Shown piece after piece: positions 52,183 through 61,613 of a DNA stretch of 64,000 nt. Each line of letters starts with the position of its first letter. Positions within the stretch are counted from its first letter, which is position 1. Origin of the DNA: Streptomyces sp. KL109B (lineage in GTDB: Bacteria > Actinomycetota > Actinomycetes > Streptomycetales > Streptomycetaceae). Where the stretch lies: NCBI RefSeq assembly GCF_030766935.1, contig NZ_JASERL010000004.1:649039-713038 (forward strand), in the 5' to 3' direction. The notes beneath the pieces were generated by a model that saw only the letters and a list, made by a program, of their open reading frames with translations, searched no databases and was not told the origin of the DNA. Made by a program: the position numbers and the translations under genes.

Positions 52183-54036
52183 CTACCCGGGATAAACCGG
52201 AGCCGTCCCGTCCTTCAGCACCGACTGCCACGCCGCCCCTGACGGCAGCCGCACGATCCCGTCGTCGGAGTGCGCGAGCAGCGGCAGTTCGTCGCTGTCC
52301 GACGCCGCGATCTCGCTGACCCTGGTCAGGCCCGGAAGCGCCTGCCCGGTCGGCGTCGAGCCGTCGCACAGCACGTACTGCGTCTGCTGCAGCCCGCCGG
52401 GCTCCCTGCCGACGACGACGAGCCGGCTGTCGCCCGCCCACGACACGGCCGTGACCTCTTCCATCTGCGGCGCGGCCTGGCGCAGTTCGGTCACCGAGAC
52501 CTCCGTGCCGCCCTTCCCGTCGGGGTGGCGCTCGACGCGCCCGATCCACAGCTTCGTGGTGTCCTTCTCCGCCACGAGGAGTCCGACGCGCGCGCCGTCG
52601 GCGGACATCTTCACCGCCTCGATGCCGGCGTCTTCACCGAGCCCCTCGACCCGGACCTCCTGTTTCTTGTCCTCCTGGCCCTGCCCGAACATCAGCAGCC
52701 GCCGGTGCTTGGGATCACGGTCGGCCACCCACAGGTCGCCGTGCCCGTCCCAACTGGGCGTCGTGAAGCCGTCCTTCTCCGCCTTGGCGTGGCTGCGCGC
52801 GACCGCGTCCCCCAGCGACGCGCCGGAGATCAGCGACGCCACGTACAGGGAGCGCCCGTCGTTCGAGATCCCGGCCGCCCGCTCCTGGTCGCGCGAGACG
52901 GCCACGGAACGCAGCACCTGCTCGCCCTCGCCCAGCGGCCCCGGCACCTGCTCCGGGCTCTTGTCGGACCGGCTCTTGCCCGGCATCCGCACCAAGCGGC
53001 CCTTGCTGTCGAGGAAGTACTGGTCCGGCACCCGCCCGGTGGACCGCGGCACCGCGAGGGCGTTCGCCCCGTCCTCGGTCATCGCGCACATGAACCGGCC
53101 GTCGGAGCGCTTCAGTTCGACCTCGTTCACGCTCGACGAGGACAGGTCCCGCAGCGAGAACAGCAGTTGGGCCGCCATCTCCTTGCACTTGGCCTGCCCG
53201 GCCCTGCTGCCCGCCCCGTTCAGCGGCACCGTCAGCTTGTTCGCGTCGTCCGGCGCCAGCGAGCCGACGCCCTTCTTCAGCGCCGCGTGCGAGGGGAACG
53301 CGGTCCGCACCACCGGGTCGAGCCAGTGCGTCGGCCCTTGCAGCAGCTGCTTGACGGTCTCCGTCAACGGGTCGGTCCACTGCCGTACGAAGACGGGGTC
53401 CGCGACGAGCCGCCGCTCCCCGGCCTCGTCGCCCGACGTCGAATTCACCGCGTAGTAGTACTTGTTGACGGAGCTGTAGATCCGCTGGAAGTCGGACTCC
53501 CCGAGGACGACCCCCTCCGGGAGGGCGTCGATCCGCCACTGCTTGCCCTTGGAGGTGTTCACCTGGGTCAGGTGCAGATCCCCCTGGTACGACTCGCCCC
53601 CGGGCTGGTACGCCTGCTGCTGGTCGACCGTGGCGACCTGATGCCCGGTCAACTGGTAGGAGCGCCCGTCGTTCCCCGAGTTCGGCCGGCCGGACGGCCG
53701 GGTGCTGGGGCCGTCGTCGAGCACGACGGTCCGCCCCTCGGGGTCCCAGTTCTTCGCGGCCTTCGGCGTCAGGTACTTGCGCGCCATCGTGTACGAGGGG
53801 TCGTCGCTGGTCAGCGCCTCAAGAAAGCCTTCGACGATGGCGGAGGGCCCGACGTTGTCCTTCGGCGGCAGCGCGAAGACCCGCACCTGCGAGTCCGGAC
53901 GCTGCGAGGCCTCGACCGATTCGAGGCCTCCGTTGTCCGGCATCGAGGCACATCCCCCGAGTACGAGAGCCCCGCACCCGGCCAGCATCCCGGCCCGCAT
54001 CCCGCGCCGCTGACGCGGCACCCGCTGCTCATCCAC
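52183..54036 (-). CDS. lpqB: Lipoprotein LpqB, MtrAB-associated
   Basis: LpqB is the lipoprotein that acts with the MtrB sensor kinase. About 617 residues: a short basic N-terminus, hydrophobic signal and lipobox LGGC (LVLGGCASMPDNGG), a GerMN-like domain (about 190-300: LPEGVVLGESDFQRIYSSVN; DPLTETVKQLLQGP) and a C-terminal beta-propeller-like part (LRSVAVSRDQERAAGISNDG). The GTG at 54036 overlaps the mtrB stop and has AGGGGAGCG upstream. Translational coupling with mtrB follows. Confidence 0.93.
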   Translation of the reverse strand: MDEQRVPRQRRGMRAGMLAGCGALVLGGCASMPDNGGLESVEASQRPDSQVRVFALPPKDNVGPSAIVEGFLEALTSDDPSYTMARKYLTPKAAKNWDPEGRTVVLDDGPSTRPSGRPNSGNDGRSYQLTGHQVATVDQQQAYQPGGESYQGDLHLTQVNTSKGKQWRIDALPEGVVLGESDFQRIYSSVNKYYYAVNSTSGDEAGERRLVADPVFVRQWTDPLTETVKQLLQGPTHWLDPVVRTAFPSHAALKKGVGSLAPDDANKLTVPLNGAGSRAGQAKCKEMAAQLLFSLRDLSSSSVNEVELKRSDGRFMCAMTEDGANALAVPRSTGRVPDQYFLDSKGRLVRMPGKSRSDKSPEQVPGPLGEGEQVLRSVAVSRDQERAAGISNDGRSLYVASLISGASLGDAVARSHAKAEKDGFTTPSWDGHGDLWVADRDPKHRRLLMFGQGQEDKKQEVRVEGLGEDAGIEAVKMSADGARVGLLVAEKDTTKLWIGRVERHPDGKGGTEVSVTELRQAAPQMEEVTAVSWAGDSRLVVVGREPGGLQQTQYVLCDGSTPTGQALPGLTRVSEIAASDSDELPLLAHSDDGIVRLPSGAAWQSVLKDGTAPVYPG

Positions 54037-56149
54037 GACCGCCGTCGCTCCCCTCACCGCGCGATGTCGCCGCCGTCCGCTCCGTACCCGCCCGCGCGGC
54101 GTCGTCCGGTCGCCCGTCGCGCTCCGCCCGGTGCTGCTCGTGCTCCGCGCGGTCGTCGTCCTGTCGCGGCATGCTCGTCGCCCCGCCGCGCGACACCACG
54201 CGCGCGCCGTTGCCCGGCAGCGCCGTGGGATCGGTGGGCACGGCCGACTGCGCGTGGCGCGGGGCGATCGGCGCGTTCTCCGCGGCGGGCGGCGCCTGGG
54301 CCGGCACCGTCGCGAGCTTCTTGCCGTCGGCGCCCGGGGCACCGGCGTCACCGGCCTCACCGGCGTCCCGATTGCGCCGCGAATCCTCCGGCTCCAGCGG
54401 TATCGGCGAACCGCGCAGCGCCTCGTCCACGGTCCTCGGCAACGTCAGCCGGAACTGCGAACCACCACCGGCCTCGCCCCACGCCTGCAGCCAGCCGCCG
54501 TGCAGCCGCGCGTCCTCCAGGGCGATCGAAAGCCCGAGCCCCGTTCCGCCCGTGGTACGCGCGCGTGCCGGGTCGGCCCGCCAGAAACGGCTGAACACCC
54601 GGGTCGCTTCGCCGGGCTTGAGCCCCACTCCGTAGTCGCGGACCGCGACGGCGACCGCGCCGCCCGCGGCCGCGAGCCGCACGACGACGTCCTTGCCGTC
54701 GCCGTGCTCCACCGCGTTCACCACCAGGTTGCGCAGCACGCGCTCCACGCGCCGCGCGTCGGCCTCCGCCACCACCGGCTGCTCGTCGCCGACGATCCGG
54801 ATGTGCGTGCCCTTGCGCTCGGCGAGCGGCTCGGCACCGCCCACCACCCGTCGTACGACCTCCCGCAGATCTATCGGCTCCGCCTCAAGGGCCGCGGCCC
54901 CGGCGTCGAACCGGCTGATCTCCAACAGGTCGGCCAGCAGCGACTCGAACCGGTCCAGCTGATCGGCCAGCAACTCCGCCGACCGCGCGGTCACCGGATC
55001 GAAGTCGACCCGCGCCTCATGGATGACATCCGCGGCCATCCGTACGGTCGTCAACGGCGTACGCAGCTCATGGCTCACGTCCGAGACGAACCGCCGCTGC
55101 ATCCGCGACAGGTCCTCCAACTGCTGGATCTTCAGATAGAGGTTCTGCGCCATCTTGTTGAAGGCCTCGCCCAGGCGCGCGATGTCGTCCTCGCCCGTGA
55201 CCTTCATACGTTCCTGGAGGCGGCCCGCGGAGAGCCGCTCGGCGACCCCGGCCGCCATCCGCACCGGCGTGACGACCTGGCGTACGACGAGCCAGGCGAT
55301 GGCCCCGAGCAGCACCACGACGAACAGCCCGGCCGTCGCGAGCGTCCCCTTGACCAGGCTCAGGGACTTCTCCTCCTGCGTCAGCGGGAAGAGGTAGTAC
55401 AGCTGATAGGCGTTCCCCTGCGGGTCGTTGAGCCGCTTGCCGACGACGAGGCCCGGCTGCGACTCCTTGCCACCCTCGTAGACGATCTTCGTGTACTCCT
55501 GCGAGGCGCCGGCCATCCGGTCGACCTGCGCACGCAGGTCGTCGGGCACGCTGCGGTCCGGGTCCACCCCACCGGAACCGCGTGGCGCCCGCCCATTGCC
55601 ACTGTCGGAATCGCTCGCCCCGAGGGTCACCACGGCGAAGGCGCCCTTGCCGCCACTGGCGAGCTGGGTGACGAGCTCGTTCATCCAGACATTCGAGTTC
55701 AGGGAGCTGCGGCTGTCCCCGGACGCGCCGTCCCGCATCCCGGCCGCCGCGGAGTCCGCCTTGTCCTTGGCCGCGCGGAACCCGCCCTCGGCCTGGCTCT
55801 GCGAGGCCCGCACCTTGGCGTCGAGCAGCCCGTTGCGCACGGACCCGATCACCACGATGCCGAGCAGCAGCACGACGCCGAGCGACATCAGCAGCGTCGT
55901 GACGACGACCTTCAACTGGATGTTCCGCCGCCACAGCCGCATCGCGGGCAGCAGCGGACGCCGCACCCAGCGCGCGAACAGGCGCAGCACGGGGCTGCCC
56001 TTCATCCCGCCCTGGAGCAGCAGCCCGCCGTCGATGGCCCGGCGCAGCCGCGAACTCCGCGCGGCGGCAGGCCCCGTCGCGGGTCCCACAGGCCGCTCCG
56101 GGCGGGACCCCGGGGCCCCGGGCGCCGAAGCGGCACTGTCTCGGGACAC
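54029..56149 (-). CDS. mtrB: Sensor histidine kinase MtrB
   Basis: A 706-residue membrane kinase that phosphorylates MtrA and governs division, sporulation and osmotic responses in actinobacteria. A basic cytoplasmic N-terminus, TM1 (about 80-103), extracytoplasmic sensor (about 104-270), TM2 (about 273-297) and HAMP precede the H-box VSDVSHELRTPL. ATPase motifs follow: N-box LVVNAVEHG, DYGVG and GGTGLGLSI. The last 130 residues are a low-complexity, Ala/Asp/Arg-rich tail longer than in Mycobacterium. The GTG at 56149 lies 2 nt past the mtrA stop. Confidence 0.96.
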   Translation of the reverse strand: MSRDSAASAPGAPGSRPERPVGPATGPAAARSSRLRRAIDGGLLLQGGMKGSPVLRLFARWVRRPLLPAMRLWRRNIQLKVVVTTLLMSLGVVLLLGIVVIGSVRNGLLDAKVRASQSQAEGGFRAAKDKADSAAAGMRDGASGDSRSSLNSNVWMNELVTQLASGGKGAFAVVTLGASDSDSGNGRAPRGSGGVDPDRSVPDDLRAQVDRMAGASQEYTKIVYEGGKESQPGLVVGKRLNDPQGNAYQLYYLFPLTQEEKSLSLVKGTLATAGLFVVVLLGAIAWLVVRQVVTPVRMAAGVAERLSAGRLQERMKVTGEDDIARLGEAFNKMAQNLYLKIQQLEDLSRMQRRFVSDVSHELRTPLTTVRMAADVIHEARVDFDPVTARSAELLADQLDRFESLLADLLEISRFDAGAAALEAEPIDLREVVRRVVGGAEPLAERKGTHIRIVGDEQPVVAEADARRVERVLRNLVVNAVEHGDGKDVVVRLAAAGGAVAVAVRDYGVGLKPGEATRVFSRFWRADPARARTTGGTGLGLSIALEDARLHGGWLQAWGEAGGGSQFRLTLPRTVDEALRGSPIPLEPEDSRRNRDAGEAGDAGAPGADGKKLATVPAQAPPAAENAPIAPRHAQSAVPTDPTALPGNGARVVSRGGATSMPRQDDDRAEHEQHRAERDGRPDDAARAGTERTAATSRGEGSDGGRG

Positions 56150-56150
56150 G

Positions 56151-56840
56151 TCAGCTCGGTCCTGCCTTGTAACCGACGCCGCGGACGGTCACCACGATCT
56201 CCGGCCGCTCCGGGTCCTTCTCGACCTTGGAGCGCAGCCGCTGCACATGCACATTGACCAGGCGCGTGTCCGCCGCGTGCCGGTAGCCCCACACCTGCTC
56301 GAGGAGCACCTCACGCGTGAACACCTGCCAGGGCTTGCGCGCGAGCGCGACCAGCAGATCGAACTCGAGCGGCGTCAGCGCGATCGGCTGCCCGTCCCGC
56401 TTCACCGAGTGCCCGGCCACATCGATGACCAGGTCACCGATGGCGAGCTGTTCCGGCGCCGGCTCCTCCGACCTCCGCAGCCGCGCCCGAATACGGGCCA
56501 CGAGCTCCTTCGGCTTGAACGGCTTCACGATGTAGTCGTCGGCGCCCGACTCGAGGCCCACCACCACATCGACGGTGTCGCTCTTCGCCGTGAGCATCAC
56601 GATCGGCACCCCGGACTCCGCCCTGATCAGGCGGCACACCTCGATACCGTCCCGGCCCGGCAGCATCAGATCGAGCAGCACCAGATCGGGCTTGGTCTCA
56701 CGGAAAGCGGCCAGCGCCTTGTCGCCGTCAGCCACGAACGACGGCTCAAAACCTTCACCACGCAGCACAATGCCGAGCATCTCGGCCAGTGCGGTGTCGT
56801 CGTCGACGACAAGGACTCGTCCCTTCATGGACCACATCAT
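56151..56840 (-). CDS. mtrA: Response regulator MtrA
   Basis: A 229-residue OmpR/PhoB-type regulator. Receiver domain: VLVVDDDTALAEMLGI, phospho-acceptor D57 in LVLLDLMLPG (D53 if translation starts at the Met at 56828) and K in DDYIVKPF. The winged-helix domain ends with VNVHVQRLRSKVEKD and VRGVGYKAG. In Streptomyces MtrA restrains sporulation and controls antibiotic genes. The gene starts 4 nt after mtnA's stop, so transcription may begin upstream of mtnA. Confidence 0.97.
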   Translation of the reverse strand: MMWSMKGRVLVVDDDTALAEMLGIVLRGEGFEPSFVADGDKALAAFRETKPDLVLLDLMLPGRDGIEVCRLIRAESGVPIVMLTAKSDTVDVVVGLESGADDYIVKPFKPKELVARIRARLRRSEEPAPEQLAIGDLVIDVAGHSVKRDGQPIALTPLEFDLLVALARKPWQVFTREVLLEQVWGYRHAADTRLVNVHVQRLRSKVEKDPERPEIVVTVRGVGYKAGPS

Positions 56841-56844
56841 CCCA

Positions 56845-58032
56845 TTAGCTCATCGATACCTGGAGTGACCTGGCACACAACTCACTCAAGCCCTCACTTG
56901 TCACAGGCGACGCAACGCCCCACTCCGTGACGATCGCCGTCACCAAGTCCGGCGGCGTCACATCGAACGCGGGGTTGTACGCCTGCGTCCCCAGCGGTGC
57001 CACCGGAATCCCGCCACCTGCCTCCACTCCGGCCACCGGCACGCGCGGCGCCGTGACCTCCGTCACCTCATGCCCGGCCCGCTGCTCCACCTCGATGGAA
57101 GCCCCGTCCGCGGTCTCCGGGTCGATCGTCGTCACCGGCGCGACCACGATGAACGGCACATGGTGATAACGAGCCAACACCGCGAGCGGATAGCTCCCCA
57201 CCTTGTTGGCCACCGAACCGTCGGCCGCGATCCGATCCGCGCCGATGAGTACGGCATCCACCTCGCCCGCGGCGAACAGCGACCCGGCCGCGTTGTCCGT
57301 GAGCAGTGTGTACGCCATCCCGTTGCGCGCGGCCTCGTAGGCGGTCAGCCGGGCCCCTTGCAGCAGCGGACGCGTCTCGTCCACCCACAGCCGCCGCAGC
57401 CGCCCCGCCCGGTGCGCGGCGAGCGCGACCGCGAAGGCCGTGCCCTCACCGCCGGAGACAAGCGCCCCGGTGTTGCAGTGCGTCAGGATGCGGTGGTTGC
57501 CGCCGGGCACCAGCTCGTCCAGGAGCCGCAGCCCGTGCTCGGCCATCTTGGCGCTGGCCGCCGCGTCCTCCGCGTGCAGCGCCCGCGCCGAGGCGAGGGC
57601 CGCCGCGGCGGCCCGCTCCCGCACCCGCGCCCCGTCCCCCGTGCCACTCCCGAACGCGGACCGGTACGCCTCCTGCGCCCTGCGCACCCCGTACGCGAGA
57701 TTGACCGCGGTGGGCCGCGCGTCCGCCAACGCCTCCGCCGCTTCCGCCACGTCGAAGCCGCGGGCGGCCGCGAGCGCCACCCCGTACGCGCCCGCGATGC
57801 CGAGCAGCGGCGCACCGCGCACGGCCAGGGAACGGATCGCCTGCACCAGGGCCTGCGGATCCGTGCACACGAGCTCGGCCTCTTCCGCGGGCAGCCGCGT
57901 CTGGTCGAGCAGCACCAGAACGGGCCCCTCCGCCGGCTCCTCCCACCGGATCGCCGGGATGTCGACGGCCTCGGACCGTTTGTCGTCGATGGCCCGTATG
58001 TCCTCGCCGGATTGCGCGTACTGATCAGCCAT
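56845..58032 (-). CDS. mtnA: S-methyl-5-thioribose-1-phosphate isomerase
   Basis: MtnA converts methylthioribose-1-phosphate to methylthioribulose-1-phosphate in methionine salvage. The 395-residue eIF2B-like protein has the catalytic pair C186 (THCNTGAL) and D266 (IGADRIAADGSVANKVGSY), and RGAPLLGIAGAYG at the N-terminal phosphate site. It precedes mtrA with a 4-nt gap. No other salvage genes are in the window. Confidence 0.95.
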   Translation of the reverse strand: MADQYAQSGEDIRAIDDKRSEAVDIPAIRWEEPAEGPVLVLLDQTRLPAEEAELVCTDPQALVQAIRSLAVRGAPLLGIAGAYGVALAAARGFDVAEAAEALADARPTAVNLAYGVRRAQEAYRSAFGSGTGDGARVRERAAAAALASARALHAEDAAASAKMAEHGLRLLDELVPGGNHRILTHCNTGALVSGGEGTAFAVALAAHRAGRLRRLWVDETRPLLQGARLTAYEAARNGMAYTLLTDNAAGSLFAAGEVDAVLIGADRIAADGSVANKVGSYPLAVLARYHHVPFIVVAPVTTIDPETADGASIEVEQRAGHEVTEVTAPRVPVAGVEAGGGIPVAPLGTQAYNPAFDVTPPDLVTAIVTEWGVASPVTSEGLSELCARSLQVSMS

Positions 58033-58172
58033 CCGCCCAGTCTGCCCCGGACCGCCCCGACAATTGAAGGCGTGCAGCCCTTACGGGCCCAGGCCATCCG
58101 GCGCCCACCCCATGGCACGATGGCAGCCAACCTGCTGCCGCGACCGCGGTCGGGCACTTTGAAGGAGCGACG

Positions 58173-59540
58173 ATGAACGACACTCCGGGCTGGGCATCGC
58201 CCGGATCTGCCCCCTCCGACGGCCCGGACGGCAACCGCAAGGACGGAACCGGCCACAGCGGCGAGAACGGCGACACACAGGGCAGCGGCCCTCAGAACGC
58301 CGCGCCCCAGGACGCCGCGCCGCAGGACGCCGCCGGTCAGAGCCCGAAGTGGTCCAAGGACCAGCCGCCCCCCGCCCAGTGGTCCGCGCCCTCCGACTCC
58401 GGCCAGACGCCTCCTCCCCCGCCCCCGCCGGCTCCCGGCCAGGGCTGGGGCGGTCAGGGCGGAAACGGCGGCTACGGCCAGGGGCCGGGCGGCGGCTGGG
58501 GCGGCGGCACCGGCTACCCCGGCTGGGGCGGCGGCTGGCAGGGCAGGCCCGCGGCCGCGAAGCCCGGCGTCATCCCGCTGCGCCCGCTCGGCGTCGGCGA
58601 GATCCTCGACGGCGCGGTGTCGACGATGCGCACCTACTGGCGCACCGTCCTCGGCATCTCGCTGACGGTCGCCGTGGTCACCCAGCTTCTGACGGTCCTC
58701 CTGCAGGGCTTCGTCCTCAACGACGCGGCGAGCAGCTCGACCCTCGACGACCCCGACGCCACCGCGCGCGAGGTCTTCAGCGCCCTGGGCTCGCTCATGA
58801 TCGGCTCGCTCGTCGTCGCGGTCATCACGCTGCTCGGCACGATCGTCGCGACGGCCCTGCTGACCACGGTCACCAGCCGCGCCGTGCTCGGGCGGCCTGT
58901 GACCATAGGCGAGGCCTGGCGCGATGCCCGGCCTCAGCTCCTGCGGCTGCTCGGCCTGACGCTGCTGCTCCCGCTGATCGCCGTCGTGATCATGCTCGTG
59001 AGCGTGGCCCCCGGCATCCTCGTCGGCGCCCTCGGCTCTCCCGACGGCGGCATCGCGCTCGGCGTCATCGGCGGCCTCGCGGGATTCGTCGTGACGATCT
59101 GGCTGATGATCCGGCTGTCGCTGGCCTCGCCCGCGCTGATGCTGGAGAAGCAGCCCATCTGGAAGGCCATGGGCCGCTCCACCAAGCTCGTCCGCGGCTC
59201 CTGGTGGCGGGTCTTCGGGATCACGATCCTGGCGTCCCTGATCGCCGCGATCGTCTCGGAGATCATTCTCGTCCCGTTCACCGTGCTCGCAGGCGCCGTC
59301 AGCGGAGACGGCTTCTCCAGCCTCCTGGACAGCGGGGGCAGCTTCGGCTGGGCCTTCCTCATCATCACCGGCATCGGCTCGGTGATCGGCTCCACCATCA
59401 CCTTCCCGATCACGGCCGGCGTCACCGTGCTGCTCTACATCGACCGCCGCATCCGCCGCGAAGCCCTCGACCTGGAGCTCGCCCGCGCCGCGGGCCTGCA
59501 GGACTACGGGTCCGCCTCCGGCGGCACACCGGGGAGTTGA
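58173..59540 (+). CDS. Membrane protein with GPDPase-type membrane domain
   Basis: A 455-residue protein. A disordered, Gln/Pro/Gly-rich cytoplasmic N-terminus (about 1-125, with PPPPPPP and repeated GGGWGG) precedes six membrane helices (about 158-430). The segment PLGVGEILDGAVSTMRTYWR is characteristic of the family whose domain is shared with glycerophosphodiester phosphodiesterase membrane regions. No phosphodiesterase domain is present. It heads the five-gene plus-strand cluster; the next gene starts 4 nt on. Confidence 0.85.
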   Translation: MNDTPGWASPGSAPSDGPDGNRKDGTGHSGENGDTQGSGPQNAAPQDAAPQDAAGQSPKWSKDQPPPAQWSAPSDSGQTPPPPPPPAPGQGWGGQGGNGGYGQGPGGGWGGGTGYPGWGGGWQGRPAAAKPGVIPLRPLGVGEILDGAVSTMRTYWRTVLGISLTVAVVTQLLTVLLQGFVLNDAASSSTLDDPDATAREVFSALGSLMIGSLVVAVITLLGTIVATALLTTVTSRAVLGRPVTIGEAWRDARPQLLRLLGLTLLLPLIAVVIMLVSVAPGILVGALGSPDGGIALGVIGGLAGFVVTIWLMIRLSLASPALMLEKQPIWKAMGRSTKLVRGSWWRVFGITILASLIAAIVSEIILVPFTVLAGAVSGDGFSSLLDSGGSFGWAFLIITGIGSVIGSTITFPITAGVTVLLYIDRRIRREALDLELARAAGLQDYGSASGGTPGS

Positions 59541-59544
59541 TGGG

Positions 59545-60237
59545 GTGAGCGCACTTGGGGGAGTGCTCCACGCGACGATCTCGTCGGTGCGCGCCGGCGG
59601 CGACGAGCCGCCGGTGACGATCCCACGCGATCCCGCGCGGGAGGCGGCGCGGGACGAGCTGTCCAAGCCCGCGTACCACCAGGACGACCAGAACTGGTTC
59701 ATCCGCGCCCTGAACAAGTTCTGGGACTGGGTCGACGAGCTCTTCTCCGCCGCGTCAGGCGCCGCCCCCGGCGGCACGGTCGGCCTGCTCGTGATCCTCC
59801 TCGCCGTCGTCGCCGTGGCGGCCGCCCTGTGGTGGCGCCTCGGCACGCCGCGCCGCTCCCCCACCTCCGCGGCCCCGCTCTTCGACGACCGCCCGCGCAG
59901 CGCCGCCGAACACCGCGCGGCCGCCGCGGCGCACGCCGCCCAGGGCCACTGGAACCAGGCCGTCCAGGAACGGATGCGTGCCCTGGTCCGCGCCCTGGAG
60001 GAACGCGCCCTCCTCGACCCGCGCCCCGGCCGCACCGCCGACGAGGCCGCCGCCGAGGCGTCCCGCCCGCTGCCCCAGCACGCGGACCGGCTCCGCGCGG
60101 CCGCCCGCGACTTCGACGACATCGCGTACGGCGGCCGCCCCGCGACCCCGGAGACGTACGAACGCCTGTCCGCCCTGGACACCGAGGTGGAACAGACCAC
60201 CCCCACCCTCACCTCCCCTGCGGGAGCGCCCCGGTGA
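59545..60237 (+). CDS. DUF4129 membrane protein
   Basis: A 230-residue protein. A single membrane helix (about 78-96: GLLVILLAVVAVAAALWW) separates an outside N-terminus (NWFIRALNKFWDWVDELF) from a cytoplasmic DUF4129-like C-terminus (HWNQAVQERMRALVRALEER; DPRPGRTADEAA). The GTG at 59545 is the likely start. Its stop overlaps the next start (GTGA). DUF4129 often partners transglutaminase-like or MoxR/DUF58 proteins. Confidence 0.85.
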   Translation: MSALGGVLHATISSVRAGGDEPPVTIPRDPAREAARDELSKPAYHQDDQNWFIRALNKFWDWVDELFSAASGAAPGGTVGLLVILLAVVAVAAALWWRLGTPRRSPTSAAPLFDDRPRSAAEHRAAAAAHAAQGHWNQAVQERMRALVRALEERALLDPRPGRTADEAAAEASRPLPQHADRLRAAARDFDDIAYGGRPATPETYERLSALDTEVEQTTPTLTSPAGAPR

Positions 60238-61613
60238 CCGAACCCACCCCGAACTCCGGCCGCGCGCAAGGCGATCCCACGCCCGAGCAGCGACACCCGC
60301 GCCCCGACTCCGCGCACCCGAGCAGCCACTCCGGCCACCAGCCGCCCCCCGAACCCGGCACACACCCGGGCACCGGAACCACCGCCACGGCGACCCTCAC
60401 CGCGCCACCGCCGCCACCGGCCCCGGACCCCGACGGCACCACCTCCATCACGCCCACGACCCGCCAGATCTGGACCCGCACCCGGGGCATCGCCCTGGCC
60501 CTGGTCTTCCTCCTGGTCGCGGCCGTCGTCATCGCGGTGGTCCGCTCCGGTGAGCAGCACGGCGCCCTCGACCCGCGCTCCGCCGACCAGCGCGGCAGCC
60601 GCGCCGTCGCCGAACTCCTGGCCGACCGGGGCGTCCACACGCGCGTGGTCACCACGACCGCCGAGGCCCGCGCGGCAGCCGACCCCGACACGACCCTCCT
60701 GGTCGCCGTCCCCGACCGGCTCACGCCCCACCAGCAGTCCCAACTCCGGTCCGCCACCGCCGACTCCGGCGGCCGAACCGTCCTCGTCGCCCCCGGCTCC
60801 GCCGCCGTCCAGCGGCTGGCCCCCGGCGTCACCGCGGACCCCGAACCCGCAGCCGACGAGCCCCTCGCCCCCGGCTGCGCGCTGCCCGAGGCCCGCCGCG
60901 CCGGCCCCGCGAACACCGGCGGCCACCGCTACGACACGACGCTCGCCGGCACCGACTCCTGCTACCGGAGCTACGGATCCGCCACGCTCCTGCGCCTGCC
61001 GGCCACCACCGGCGACGGCGACACGGTCGTCCTCGGTGCCCCCGACATCCTTCTCAACGACAGCCTCGACAAGCAGGGCAACGCCTCGCTCGCCCTCCAA
61101 CTCCTCGGTTCCCGCCCTCATGTGGTCTGGTACCTCCCCTCCCTCTCCGACGAGGCCGCGGCCGGTGACACACAGAACGACCGCGGCTTCATCGACCTGA
61201 TCCCCAGCGGGTGGCTCTGGGGCACCCTGCAGCTCTTCATCGCGGCAGCACTGGCCGCGCTGTGGCGCGCACGCCGTCTGGGCCCCCTGGTCCAGGAGCG
61301 CCTGCCCGTCGCGATCCGCGCCTCCGAAACCGTCGAAGGCCGCGCTCGCCTCTACCGCAAGGCGAACGCCCGCGACCGCGCGGCGACGGCCCTGCGTATC
61401 TCGACCCGCACCAAGCTCGCCCCCCTCATCGGCGTCCCCGTGTCCCAGGCCCACTCGCCCGAGACCTTCCTCCCGGCCCTGGCACGCCAACTCCCCACGC
61501 CCGACCGGGACCCGCACACCCTCCTCTTCGGCCCGCCACCCGCGACCGACGCAGCACTCATCGCACTCGCCGACCACCTCGACGCCCTCGAAAGAGAGGT
61601 ACGGAACTCATGA
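60234..61613 (+). CDS. DUF4350 membrane protein
   Basis: A 459-residue protein. A Pro/Thr-rich N-terminus (about 1-75), TM1 (about 85-105), an extracytoplasmic DUF4350 domain (about 110-320: DQRGSRAVAELLADRGVHTR; VVLGAPDILLNDSLDKQGNA), TM2 (about 325-345) and a cytoplasmic helical tail follow. It is coupled to both neighbours: GTGA overlap at the start and ATGATG overlap at the stop. Function unknown; always found with the MoxR/DUF58 pair. Confidence 0.87.
   Translation: MTEPTPNSGRAQGDPTPEQRHPRPDSAHPSSHSGHQPPPEPGTHPGTGTTATATLTAPPPPPAPDPDGTTSITPTTRQIWTRTRGIALALVFLLVAAVVIAVVRSGEQHGALDPRSADQRGSRAVAELLADRGVHTRVVTTTAEARAAADPDTTLLVAVPDRLTPHQQSQLRSATADSGGRTVLVAPGSAAVQRLAPGVTADPEPAADEPLAPGCALPEARRAGPANTGGHRYDTTLAGTDSCYRSYGSATLLRLPATTGDGDTVVLGAPDILLNDSLDKQGNASLALQLLGSRPHVVWYLPSLSDEAAAGDTQNDRGFIDLIPSGWLWGTLQLFIAAALAALWRARRLGPLVQERLPVAIRASETVEGRARLYRKANARDRAATALRISTRTKLAPLIGVPVSQAHSPETFLPALARQLPTPDRDPHTLLFGPPPATDAALIALADHLDALEREVRNS

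Noticed and set aside
57483..61577. 1364-codon minus-strand frame across mtnA and the DUF4129/DUF4350 genes
   Set aside because: It crosses several well-supported genes on both strands and shows only composition-driven sequence.
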